This document shows positions 37,201-43,872 of a DNA stretch of 64,000 bases, piece after piece (the first letter of the stretch is position 1; each line of letters starts with the position of its first letter). Source of the DNA: Leptotrichia sp. oral taxon 212 (GTDB lineage Bacteria > Fusobacteriota > Fusobacteriia > Fusobacteriales > Leptotrichiaceae); the NCBI RefSeq assembly GCF_001274535.1, contig NZ_CP012410.1:1461126-1525125 (forward strand), read 5' to 3'. The notes below the pieces were generated by a model. The model did not search any database and had not been told where the DNA came from. It saw only the letters and a list, made by a program, of their open reading frames with translations. The translations under genes were made by a program, and so were the position numbers.

Positions 37201-37377
37201 AATAAAATTTATTTCCTTTACATTTTTTAAGTTTTTTTCTAATGCTGTAAAAACTGATATTGTTAGCTTGTCATTAATGATATTGACTACAGCATTTTCT
37301 TTTTCTGCCAAAACTTCATTTATCTTTTCTATAAATTTTTTTGCTGAATTTCCCATTTTCTTCAATATCCTTTTCAT
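34204..37377 (-). CDS. SNF2-like helicase with degenerate PLD-like N terminus
   Basis: This 1057-residue protein has an N-terminal domain (1-230) with an ILIIDDDFMIQGTSSLE strand like the second half of phospholipase D-like domains but no HKD motif. A superfamily 2 helicase follows: CIIADSVGLGKT ending at 276 (Walker A), VVIDESHNFRN at 356-366 (DESH box), LLLSATPVNNS (motif III) and IVGTDCISEGQNLQDC...LIQRFGRVDRIGS (motifs V-VI). A helical insert separates the two helicase halves. It is the first gene of the operon with DUF4391, mod and formerly res. A DNA-translocating sensor for defence is inferred. The ATG at 37377 and one at 37356 are both possible. Confidence 0.88.
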   Translation of the reverse strand: MKRILKKMGNSAKKFIEKINEVLAEKENAVVNIINDKLTISVFTALEKNLKNVKEINFIIRDTKFIPENNEISREFEMTPNDILYNSYDIKEKNKLKHFARAKAMYDFIKNNINVRKVKPYQKVNGNILIIDDDFMIQGTSSLEIYEKRTNRYDFDTTIKGETEKSQILDMSRIYDEIWNNDDVTQDYKQELLESLEFVYKNYNPEFLYYFTLNELFGDKLDSGVERFEKDSDKFKKTEIWNSLFDFQKDCVVSAIQKLQKYGGCIIADSVGLGKTFEALAVIKYFEIRNDNVLVLTPAKLYDNWRSFTGSYKDSFLDEMFNYKIMFHTDLSRTKGESKSGYELSRFDWSKFDLVVIDESHNFRNRIAKYDENDELIMNRYFKLLHNVIKNGKNTKVLLLSATPVNNSLVDLKNQISIITGDDDSAFNEEGISSVGYILKKATQVINDWEKEGSQKKDELLDNLPSDFYKLLEMMTISRSRKHITNYYGTKNIGKFPQKNKPITYHPEIDSEGKLLDFKGTNSLLEELNLSVYTPTKFIKSEKLAYYIEKYKLSGNRGGKLDFETQSKGLIYLHRVNLFKRLESSVYSFSETLKRLIENIDKTIDNLQRGQQIEEELDVENEDEIYIERSKYEIKVEDLRINAYLEELYNDRDIVKKIYDETLILLKEDRDNKIHELEKIVENKVENTPYNEGNRKILIFTAFADTANYIYSELLKKFAGKDINIASVTGKGVKTSNKKVREDFHSILSAFSPKSKMKIEIPQEEQIDIIVGTDCISEGQNLQDCDTVINFDIQWNPVSLIQRFGRVDRIGSRNDKIQMINFFPNADLNEYLDLERRVKGKMTTLNIASTGDEDMLNPEMNDFNFRKRQLEKLKDEVIDIEDTNENISLTDLNMNEYLYELSNYVNNHKEINKIPKGIYSVTEGEQKGVLFCFKHSKNNAKPKNDSSLYPYYLIFVDNNKEILFKNSQAREVIKLFRQLCYEKNEVQEKVLKEFFKDTKNATKMGFYSELLNTAVNSIKGEEEEKAVQTVFDFSGFNNNFKNDTIDDFELISFLVVG

Positions 37378-37418
37378 TTATAGTCTTTACAACCTCTATT
37401 AACTTTCCCTCTTTCAGA

Positions 37419-37441
37419 ATTAAGCTGGATGCTTAATTTTA
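37419..37441. repeat. left inverted repeat of the promoter switch
   Basis: This 23-bp sequence is the exact reverse complement of 37568-37590. Inside it lies a dyad, ATTAAGC-TGGAT-GCTTAAT, the shape of a tyrosine recombinase core with 7-bp binding arms and a 5-nt asymmetric spacer. It begins 42 bp upstream of the helicase ATG. Confidence 0.9.
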
Positions 37442-37519
37442 CGGAATATTGAAACGGCATAAAAAAAGGAAAATGACTAAAAAATTATTGAAATATTTTA
37501 GCCATATTTAAACAATCTA

Positions 37520-37528
37520 TGGTATAAT
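37520..37528 (+). promoter_or_regulatory. extended -10 promoter inside the invertible segment
   Basis: TGGTATAAT matches the extended -10 consensus TGnTATAAT. The -35 region is weak, as expected for extended -10 promoters. Transcription would begin near 37535 and run through the right repeat to the recombinase gene. Confidence 0.75.
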
Positions 37529-37567
37529 ATATTAGAATTTAATTTGAAAAAAGGATTTTAATGAAAT

Positions 37568-37590
37568 TAAAATTAAGCATCCAGCTTAAT
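37568..37590. repeat. right inverted repeat of the promoter switch
   Basis: This is the exact 23-bp reverse complement of 37419-37441, with the spacer reading ATCCA in the plus direction. Opposite spacer orientation is what a recombinase needs to invert, and not delete, the segment between. Confidence 0.9.
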
Positions 37591-37607
37591 CCTCCACAAA
37601 TAAAAAA

Positions 37608-37653
37608 CTCCCTATAAATATAGTAAAATTAAGAAAAACTAATTTACAGGGAG
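37608..37653 (+). promoter_or_regulatory. stem-loop covering the recombinase ribosome binding site
   Basis: CTCCCTATAAAT (37608-37619) can pair with ATTTACAGGGAG (37642-37653) with one mismatch in 12. The right arm includes the GGGAG of the ribosome site of the recombinase gene, so folding would limit its translation. It is also T-poor after the stem, so it is not a terminator. Confidence 0.55.
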
Positions 37654-37661
37654 GAAAAAAT

Positions 37662-38660
37662 ATGAAAACCAATACTAATCGTAGAAAAAACATTAAATTT
37701 TCAGAATGGATTGATATCTGGCTACAAAACGAAAGACCTTTTATAAAGGAATCTACTTATGCAACATACACAAATATTATTGAAAATCATATAAAATCAT
37801 CTTTAGGCACTAAAAATATAAACCATATCCAAAATAATGACTTACAAAATATGATATTTAAAAAATTAAATTCAGGAAAGCTAAATAACAGAAAGGGGCT
37901 ATCACTAAAAACTGTAAGGGATATTATGACCGTTACTAGATCCTGTCTAAATTCTGCAATGAAAAAAGGAATCATTAAAAGAAAAGTTTTTGAATATAAA
38001 TTTCCTAAAAATATGACAGGTAAAAAGATAAAAATTTTTACTCATACTGAACAGTCCAAACTTTTTGAGTACATAATTTCAAATCTGGATGAAAAATCTC
38101 TCGGAATTCTCATTTCCTTACTGTGCGGTTTAAGAATCGGAGAAATATGTGGCTTAAAATGGTGTGATATCGATTTTAAAAACGAAATGTTATCTGTAAA
38201 CAGGACTATTCAAAGAATTTATATTAAAAAACCTCTTTTAAGAGAAACTAGAATAGTCATTTCTTCTCCAAAGACATCTTCTTCATATAGAAGTATTCCC
38301 CTTAGCAAACATCTAATAAAAATAATGAAAAAATTTCAGAAAGAAGATACCTTTTACCTTATCTCAGGTAACAAAAATTTTATTGAACCCAGAATATACA
38401 GAAAATACTTCTATTCAATACTTTCATCCTTAAATATTTCAAAACTTCCATTTCATTCTTTAAGACACACTTTCGCAACGCAGGCCATTGAACTGGGAAC
38501 TGATTATAAGACTGTTTCTGAAATTTTAGGGCACTCCTCCGTAAATACAACCTTAAATTTATATGTCCATCCAAAAATGGAATACAAGAAAAAATGTCTG
38601 AGCCTTATTTATCAGGAACTTTCTTCTTCATCTAAAAAAATAAAACATAAGACTCCTTAA
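37662..38660 (+). CDS. tyrosine recombinase (invertase candidate)
   Basis: This 332-residue integrase-type recombinase has an N-terminal SAM-like DNA-binding domain (about 12-105) and a complete catalytic domain: Arg158 (CGLRIGEICGLKW), Lys204, His265 and Arg268 (FHSLRHTFA), His291 (LGHSSVNTT) and the nucleophile Tyr301 (LYVHP). It follows the inverted-repeat element directly and shows no phage genes, excisionase or flanking tRNA, so inversion of the adjacent promoter is more likely than prophage integration. Expression would come from the promoter inside the segment in the present orientation. Confidence 0.88.
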   Translation: MKTNTNRRKNIKFSEWIDIWLQNERPFIKESTYATYTNIIENHIKSSLGTKNINHIQNNDLQNMIFKKLNSGKLNNRKGLSLKTVRDIMTVTRSCLNSAMKKGIIKRKVFEYKFPKNMTGKKIKIFTHTEQSKLFEYIISNLDEKSLGILISLLCGLRIGEICGLKWCDIDFKNEMLSVNRTIQRIYIKKPLLRETRIVISSPKTSSSYRSIPLSKHLIKIMKKFQKEDTFYLISGNKNFIEPRIYRKYFYSILSSLNISKLPFHSLRHTFATQAIELGTDYKTVSEILGHSSVNTTLNLYVHPKMEYKKKCLSLIYQELSSSSKKIKHKTP

Positions 38661-38814
38661 AAGCTTTTTTTAGTGAACAGAAATTTCCCATCTGAAGTCT
38701 CTATAGTTCTACTGCAACTTTTTATTTCCTTTAAATCATAAATATTTTTATATTGACAAAATACAAAATAAAACTATATACTAATAAAAAATATTATAAA
38801 AAGGAATGCTCGCT

Positions 38815-39654
38815 ATGGATTTTAAAAAAATTATGTCAGAAATGCTGGATAGTCTCAAAAAGAACGAAATCGATATTTCTACTGAATTTAACAATAATTC
38901 TGAAATAACAGGTAAAAGTAAAATTGGAGGCAGACCTTATCTTCCGGAAGATTTTATCTGGCCGTATTACCAAGGATTTCCTTTATCTTTTTTAGCTCAG
39001 ATTAATTTAGAAGAGGTAAATTCATTTGATAAAGATAAATTACTCCCAAATGCAGGAATGTTATATTTTTTCTATGAACCAGAAACGGAAGAAAGAGGAT
39101 ATAACCTTCAATGTAAAGGTTGTGCCAAAGTTTTTTATTATGAAGTTTTTTCAAGCTTTTCATTAATTGATTTTCCTCAAGATATGGGAGATGACTATAA
39201 AATTCCGGAATTTAGAGTTAATTTTAAATCAAGTATCAGCTTACCTTCTTATGAAAACTTCTATCTTCTTTTAAAAGAACAAGAATTTTTTAAAAATCAT
39301 GACATTTCATTTAAAGATTTTATTCCTATTTACAATGAACTTTTTATTCCTAATCATAATTATACAAAATTACTTGGTTATCCGGAAGTAATTCAAAATT
39401 CTATGGAAATTCAATGTGCAGCTGTAACAATGGGACTTGATCTAGGCAATGGAGTAAACTCACCTGAAGAATATGAAGAAGAATTTAAAAAAGCCAGCAA
39501 AGATTGGATATTACTTTTCCAGATGGATACAATTGAAACTGATGATTATGAATTAATGTTCGGAGATTCCGGACATATCTATTTTTGGATTAGGAAAGAA
39601 GATTTAGCAAATAAAAATTTCGAAAATATTTGGTTAATTTTACAATGTTATTAA
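38815..39654 (+). CDS. DUF1963 (YwqG-like) protein
   Basis: This 279-residue soluble protein has the YwqG/DUF1963 pattern: KIGGRPYLPEDFIWPYYQGFPLSFLAQINLEEV near the start, GMLYFFYEP, KLLGYPEVIQNSMEIQCA and, at the end, DWILLFQMDTIE and GDSGHIYFWI. The family is widespread, often encoded in polymorphic toxin immunity or stress loci, and its function is not established. An ATG nine bases upstream abuts the AAGGA site, so ATG at 38815 was chosen. It lies just outside the recombinase gene and is transcribed alone. Confidence 0.85.
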   Translation: MDFKKIMSEMLDSLKKNEIDISTEFNNNSEITGKSKIGGRPYLPEDFIWPYYQGFPLSFLAQINLEEVNSFDKDKLLPNAGMLYFFYEPETEERGYNLQCKGCAKVFYYEVFSSFSLIDFPQDMGDDYKIPEFRVNFKSSISLPSYENFYLLLKEQEFFKNHDISFKDFIPIYNELFIPNHNYTKLLGYPEVIQNSMEIQCAAVTMGLDLGNGVNSPEEYEEEFKKASKDWILLFQMDTIETDDYELMFGDSGHIYFWIRKEDLANKNFENIWLILQCY

Positions 39655-39848
39655 ATTTTTTCTTTAAATAAAGCCATATAAATTACTATCACTATTACTA
39701 AAACTATTTGACAGCCTATAATGCTCAGTATATCCAAAATATTTTTTCAGCACTATAGAATGTCACAGTAGTTTTATTTTAAAATTATTTTATAATTTGA
39801 TGAGTTGTAAATCAGCTGAATCCCCCTGTGATATTGCACAGATAAATT

Positions 39849-40784
39849 CTACTTCCTTTTACTACGTTTCTTTCCCTTGGTTCCTTTGATATTATTCAAA
39901 GATTTTTTATTCTTTTCTTCTTCTTCCTTAAGCCTTCTCTCGTTCTCCTCATCCATAAACACACTTGCCAGCCTGTATCCTTCATAATATTTTTTATCTT
40001 CCTTCCAGATTAAGTGAGTTGCTTCAAGCTGTGCTTTCTTTTCTTCCTTTGACAGTTCATTTCCATTTTTTATTTTAAAGTACATTTCAGGATCCACTCT
40101 GTTAACAAGTCCTTTTCCCCGCATTTCATAAGCAATTTCAAAATGAAGATGTGGAGCACGTGTACCGCTTGCATTACCTGTAACCCCTGTCTTTGCAATT
40201 ACCTGACCTGCCTTCACTGTATCCCCAACTTTTACATTGACTTCACTGAGATGACAGTATCTCAGATATTTTATCTGCATTCCAGGCTCATAGTTTGAAC
40301 CATAGGTTTCTTCACCTGAACCTGCTTTTGGCTTATAATTTTTTCTCTTTATTTTTTCAAGTTCTTTAGGATCTACTTCCATATAAAAATTTAATCCATA
40401 TCCCAGCTTGTCTACATACAAATCAACAATTTTCCCATCCAGAACTGCAAATACATCTGTTCCAGGAACAGCAAAAATATCTATTCCCTGATGAGCCCTT
40501 ATCCCATTACTTCTTGTCATTCCAAACTTAGCCCAGTCAGGATACTCTTCTCCCCTGAAATTATAGTAAGTAACCTGAGGATTTTTTATGGGATTTATCC
40601 TAAAAATATTATCCTCTTCCTCTTTTTCCTTAACAATGGCTTTTTCCTGTTTATTATTAATATACGTTACAACAGAAAAAATAATTCCGATAACTATCAT
40701 CGGAATTATACAGAAAAACATAACTTTTTTCTTACTAATTCGCAATTTCCTGTTTTTTCTCATATTCGTGTGATTATTTTCCAT
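39849..40784 (-). CDS. M23 family (LytM-type) peptidase, membrane anchored
   Basis: This 311-residue protein has a basic N terminus, a membrane helix at about 20-42 and a lysostaphin-like domain from about 90 to 230: AHQGIDIFAVPGTDVFAVLDG (first zinc His and Asp), RYCHLSEVNVKVGDTVKAGQ and GTRAPHLHFEI (HxH zinc pair). The set of zinc ligands is complete, so it should cut peptidoglycan cross-links in the periplasm. An insertion of about 35 residues (DPKELEKIKRKNYKPKAGSG) separates the motifs. The C-terminal 80 residues are Lys/Glu-rich and may be disordered. Confidence 0.88.
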   Translation of the reverse strand: MENNHTNMRKNRKLRISKKKVMFFCIIPMIVIGIIFSVVTYINNKQEKAIVKEKEEEDNIFRINPIKNPQVTYYNFRGEEYPDWAKFGMTRSNGIRAHQGIDIFAVPGTDVFAVLDGKIVDLYVDKLGYGLNFYMEVDPKELEKIKRKNYKPKAGSGEETYGSNYEPGMQIKYLRYCHLSEVNVKVGDTVKAGQVIAKTGVTGNASGTRAPHLHFEIAYEMRGKGLVNRVDPEMYFKIKNGNELSKEEKKAQLEATHLIWKEDKKYYEGYRLASVFMDEENERRLKEEEEKNKKSLNNIKGTKGKKRSKRK

Positions 40785-40815
40785 AATAGTTAAATTTCAA
40801 AATCTCCTTTTAAAG

Positions 40816-41934
40816 TTATTCAAATTCCCTCAAATATTCTGAAAGTTTTTCCAGTCCCTTTTCAAGGACATCCTTATGTGTACAGTAACCTAGCCGCGCA
40901 TATCCAGGCATATCAAAACGATTTCCCGGAACTAAGAGTACTCCCTTTTCCTTCAGAAGTTTTATGCAGAATTCTTCCGTATCAACAGGAATATCCAGTT
41001 TAATAAAGGAAGTCGACACATATTTAGGAAAAATCAGTGACACCTTAGGTTCATTTTCTACCCATTTTTTTACAATATCTAAATTTTCTGATACTATCTT
41101 CCTATTTCTTTCCAGTATGGCTTCCTTATTTTCCAGTATATATGTTGCAAGATAATCATCAAATACTCCAGCACATATCATCGTATAATCACGATATTTA
41201 CGGAAAATATCACTTAACTCATGATTTGCCGCAACCCATCCTATACGTATTCCTGGAACTGAATATGTTTTTGAAATACTGTTTACTGATATCCCCTTAT
41301 CATATAAATCTACGATTGAAGGAACTTCTATTCCTGTTTCCAGTGATTTATAAACCTCATCAGAAAGAATATAGGCTCCACAGCCTTCAGCAATTTTTAC
41401 CAGTTCTTTCAGAAAATCTTCCTCCATAACTGCACCGGTAGGATTATTTGCATTATTTATACATATCATTTTAGTGTCACTTCTTATAAGTTTCCGTAAT
41501 TCTTCCAGATCTGACATCCAATTCTTTTCTTCCCTTATATGCCACAAATCCACTTCCGCTCCAAAAGAACGGGGAATATCATACAGTTGCTGATAAGTCG
41601 GATACAATGAAATTACATGATCTCCAGGTTCAATCAGGGAATAAAGGGCTAAAAAATTACCTCCTGTTGCTCCGTTTGTCTGTAAAATATCTTCAGGAGA
41701 AACATTTTTGTATAGTAAGCTAACCTGCTTCTTAAATTCAGGCGAACCTTCTATCCATCCATAATTCATTTTTTTTGCCATTATTTCTGAAAAAAATTCC
41801 TTTTCAGTTTTATTTCCTATTTTTATAATTTCTTCCAGAGTAAACGATGCTATCGAACTCCCAGCAATATCATAAATCGCATCATTTTCCCATACATTCA
41901 GCCATTCTTCCACTCCAAAGTTTGCAATTTTCAT
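40816..41934 (-). CDS. class I/II pyridoxal phosphate aminotransferase
   Basis: This 372-residue fold-type I enzyme has NNPTGA (about 162-167), the aspartate in LSDEVYKSL, the Schiff-base lysine in VNSISKTYSVPGIRIGW and the carboxylate-binding arginine in YARLGYCT. The substrate cannot be set from sequence; close relatives are annotated loosely as aspartate-type or capreomycidine synthase-like. ATG at 41932-41934 has GAGGTGA five bases before it; the GTG nine bases earlier is part of that site. It is 32 bp upstream of the M23 peptidase gene and likely cotranscribed. Confidence 0.85.
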   Translation of the reverse strand: MKIANFGVEEWLNVWENDAIYDIAGSSIASFTLEEIIKIGNKTEKEFFSEIMAKKMNYGWIEGSPEFKKQVSLLYKNVSPEDILQTNGATGGNFLALYSLIEPGDHVISLYPTYQQLYDIPRSFGAEVDLWHIREEKNWMSDLEELRKLIRSDTKMICINNANNPTGAVMEEDFLKELVKIAEGCGAYILSDEVYKSLETGIEVPSIVDLYDKGISVNSISKTYSVPGIRIGWVAANHELSDIFRKYRDYTMICAGVFDDYLATYILENKEAILERNRKIVSENLDIVKKWVENEPKVSLIFPKYVSTSFIKLDIPVDTEEFCIKLLKEKGVLLVPGNRFDMPGYARLGYCTHKDVLEKGLEKLSEYLREFE

Positions 41935-42029
41935 ATTACTCACCTCTTTATTATATAAATATAAGGGATATCCATTTTTAAATGAATATCCCTGAATATC
42001 CTGTCTAAATATTATTCTGCATTTTAAAG

Positions 42030-43787
42030 CTATTTTACAAGCATAACCGTTGGAACTTCAGGTATTCTGAAACCATTCTTATCTCCAGGTGAGGAATTTC
42101 CAAGCCAGTCATATATGAACTTTATCTGATCATCATAGTGTCTTATACATTTATGCGATTCAGGATAAGTTCCTATCTTCTTTGCTGTTGCAGCTTTTCT
42201 CTGGTTTCTTGTTTCTTTTGGCTCAAATAATGAAGGAATGCTGTGCATATATCCTCCACCACTAAATCTGACAGCATTTTTGGCATCTCCTGCTACCGTT
42301 TTTCCATCAGAACCTGTATATTGCATTACAGGTTTTGAATAAGCTACCAGAAATGCTCCATAAGGTGTTGCAAATGAACCATTTCCATCCTTACCTGTTG
42401 TTACAAAAGAGCTTGTTATAACATTCCAGTTATTTGATCCCTTATTTTTTTCTATTATCATTTCATTCTGACTATGTCTGTCAACATAAATGAATCTTGA
42501 AATTTCTTCCTTTATTCCTGAATCTTTCAGAAGTCTCTTATTTGATTTCTGAATATAATATTCCTTATCATCATAAATATCTATTTTTACTTTTACATAC
42601 TTATCAGTTTCTTCAGTTATAATCATCATTGATCTGTCAGGAATGTTTATAAACTCTTTAAAGGAGGAACTTAAATATCCTCTTTCACTTTGATTTTCCC
42701 TATTACCATACTTATCCTTGTTTCCACCGCTACCTCCACCTAATGGAGTATAGTCATCCAATACATAGATTTTTTGGTTTTTAGCAACTGCCTCTTTTAT
42801 AAAGTTATTAGTCTTTTCAGCCTTTTTCATCATATCATGCCAGTCAAACTCTCTCTTTATTGCATTTGAAGCTAAAACATATCCAAGTTTTCCATCAAAA
42901 TAAACTTCATACCATTCAGCAGTTCCTCCTGCCACATTCGTTTTAACTTTACCAATAACTTTGTATTTATGACTATAGGCTGCATTTTTTAAAGCTGCTG
43001 ATTTTACATTAGGCTCTTTTCTTACTGTCGTTCCTGTTTTTATAAATATAAACTCATCCATATCCTTAGGAGAATTTTTATCATATCCATAATTAAAAGT
43101 TAAATTTTTAGGTCTTTCTTTTACATAATAGTTAATATAAGTATAAGGGCCTTTTATATTTTTTACAGGCTGTTTTCCTTCATCAACTATATTATCCTTA
43201 GATTTTGTATCTACAGTTTCAGAATCAGATGGCTTTACATCTTTTTCATTTTTCAGATCTTCTGGAACAGGATTTTTTTCAACTGTTTCTGTATCTGCTA
43301 TTTTTTTCTCTTCCGGTTTTTTATCATTTTCTATTTTTGCATTGTTTTCTATCTTTTTATCAGGTTCAATTTTTTTACTATTTTCTGTTTTTATTTCTGT
43401 ACTGGAATTAGAAGTAGATTTTGCAACCTCTTTTTTAGGATAGCTGTCTATAAAGTTTGTCAGAAAATTATTAAAATCATTGTCAAAATTTGACTTTCCA
43501 AATGCTTTCTCGACTTCTTTCCCTTTTATAGCTTTTCCTTTATCATCTGTTACATATGGAATGAATTTAGTTAGAACCTTATCTGGTTCAATCAGATACA
43601 TAACAACCAGTTTATCCTTCTTACCGTCCTTATCTAAATCAGGTTTAAGTTCATTTGATTTCCATTCCTTTTTTGTCTCAGTTTTTTCTGCAACGTTCCC
43701 GGTATTTGCAGGATTTCCTATAACATTTACATATACAGATAAAACTAAAAGAATAAATAATAGAAAAATTTTCTTATTATTTTTCAT
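42030..43787 (-). CDS. L,D-transpeptidase-like exported protein 1
   Basis: This 585-residue protein has a signal peptide, an N-terminal acidic DLDKDGKKDK motif like a calcium-binding or FG-GAP unit, a low-complexity Lys/Glu/Asn stretch (about 110-210), an SH3-like region (TGTTVRKEPNVKSAALKNA) and a C-terminal YkuD-type catalytic domain. The catalytic site reads ESHKCIRHYDDQ, a variant of the usual SHGC(I/V)R, with the upstream His in GGYMHSIPSLF. It should form or modify 3-3 peptidoglycan cross-links in the periplasm or anchor proteins. The paralogue follows 85 bp upstream, so this is a tandem duplication. Confidence 0.8.
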   Translation of the reverse strand: MKNNKKIFLLFILLVLSVYVNVIGNPANTGNVAEKTETKKEWKSNELKPDLDKDGKKDKLVVMYLIEPDKVLTKFIPYVTDDKGKAIKGKEVEKAFGKSNFDNDFNNFLTNFIDSYPKKEVAKSTSNSSTEIKTENSKKIEPDKKIENNAKIENDKKPEEKKIADTETVEKNPVPEDLKNEKDVKPSDSETVDTKSKDNIVDEGKQPVKNIKGPYTYINYYVKERPKNLTFNYGYDKNSPKDMDEFIFIKTGTTVRKEPNVKSAALKNAAYSHKYKVIGKVKTNVAGGTAEWYEVYFDGKLGYVLASNAIKREFDWHDMMKKAEKTNNFIKEAVAKNQKIYVLDDYTPLGGGSGGNKDKYGNRENQSERGYLSSSFKEFINIPDRSMMIITEETDKYVKVKIDIYDDKEYYIQKSNKRLLKDSGIKEEISRFIYVDRHSQNEMIIEKNKGSNNWNVITSSFVTTGKDGNGSFATPYGAFLVAYSKPVMQYTGSDGKTVAGDAKNAVRFSGGGYMHSIPSLFEPKETRNQRKAATAKKIGTYPESHKCIRHYDDQIKFIYDWLGNSSPGDKNGFRIPEVPTVMLVK

Positions 43788-43872
43788 ACTTCACCCCATT
43801 TCCAAATTTATGAAACATTTTTATGATTTTTTTCTGAAATATAATTTTAAAATTTCTAAATCTGATTTTATA

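Larger units (their letters stand above)
37419..37590. promoter_or_regulatory. putative invertible promoter element (phase switch)
   Basis: Perfect 23-bp inverted repeats flank a 126-bp segment containing an extended -10 promoter. A tyrosine recombinase gene begins 71 bp to the right and the leftward helicase-DUF4391-mod-RT operon begins 41 bp to the left. In the orientation shown the promoter reads towards the recombinase, so the defence operon would be off with respect to it; inversion would place it about 100 nt ahead of the helicase. Sequence directly shows the repeats and promoter; inversion itself is inferred from the well-known invertible-promoter arrangement. Confidence 0.8.

Noticed and set aside
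34204-37377. DISARM, BREX or Dnd assignment
   Set aside because: A helicase, a methyltransferase and a PLD-like fold are present, but none of the other defining genes of these systems is; the PLD part lacks HKD residues.
37419-37590. The two inverted repeats as a pair of terminators
   Set aside because: Each has an internal dyad followed by a few Ts, but 23-bp perfect identity in opposite orientation around a promoter goes beyond what terminators need. Partial termination activity cannot be excluded.
37662-38660. Prophage or integrative element marked by the integrase
   Set aside because: No capsid, portal, terminase, excisionase or tRNA attachment site is present; the perfect inverted repeats beside the gene fit an inversion role.
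39655-39848. Small hydrophobic peptide on the minus strand (type I toxin-like, about 28 residues ending ALFKEKI)
   Set aside because: It has only a TTG start, no ribosome site and no antisense RNA promoter; the 194-bp gap otherwise shows nothing clear.
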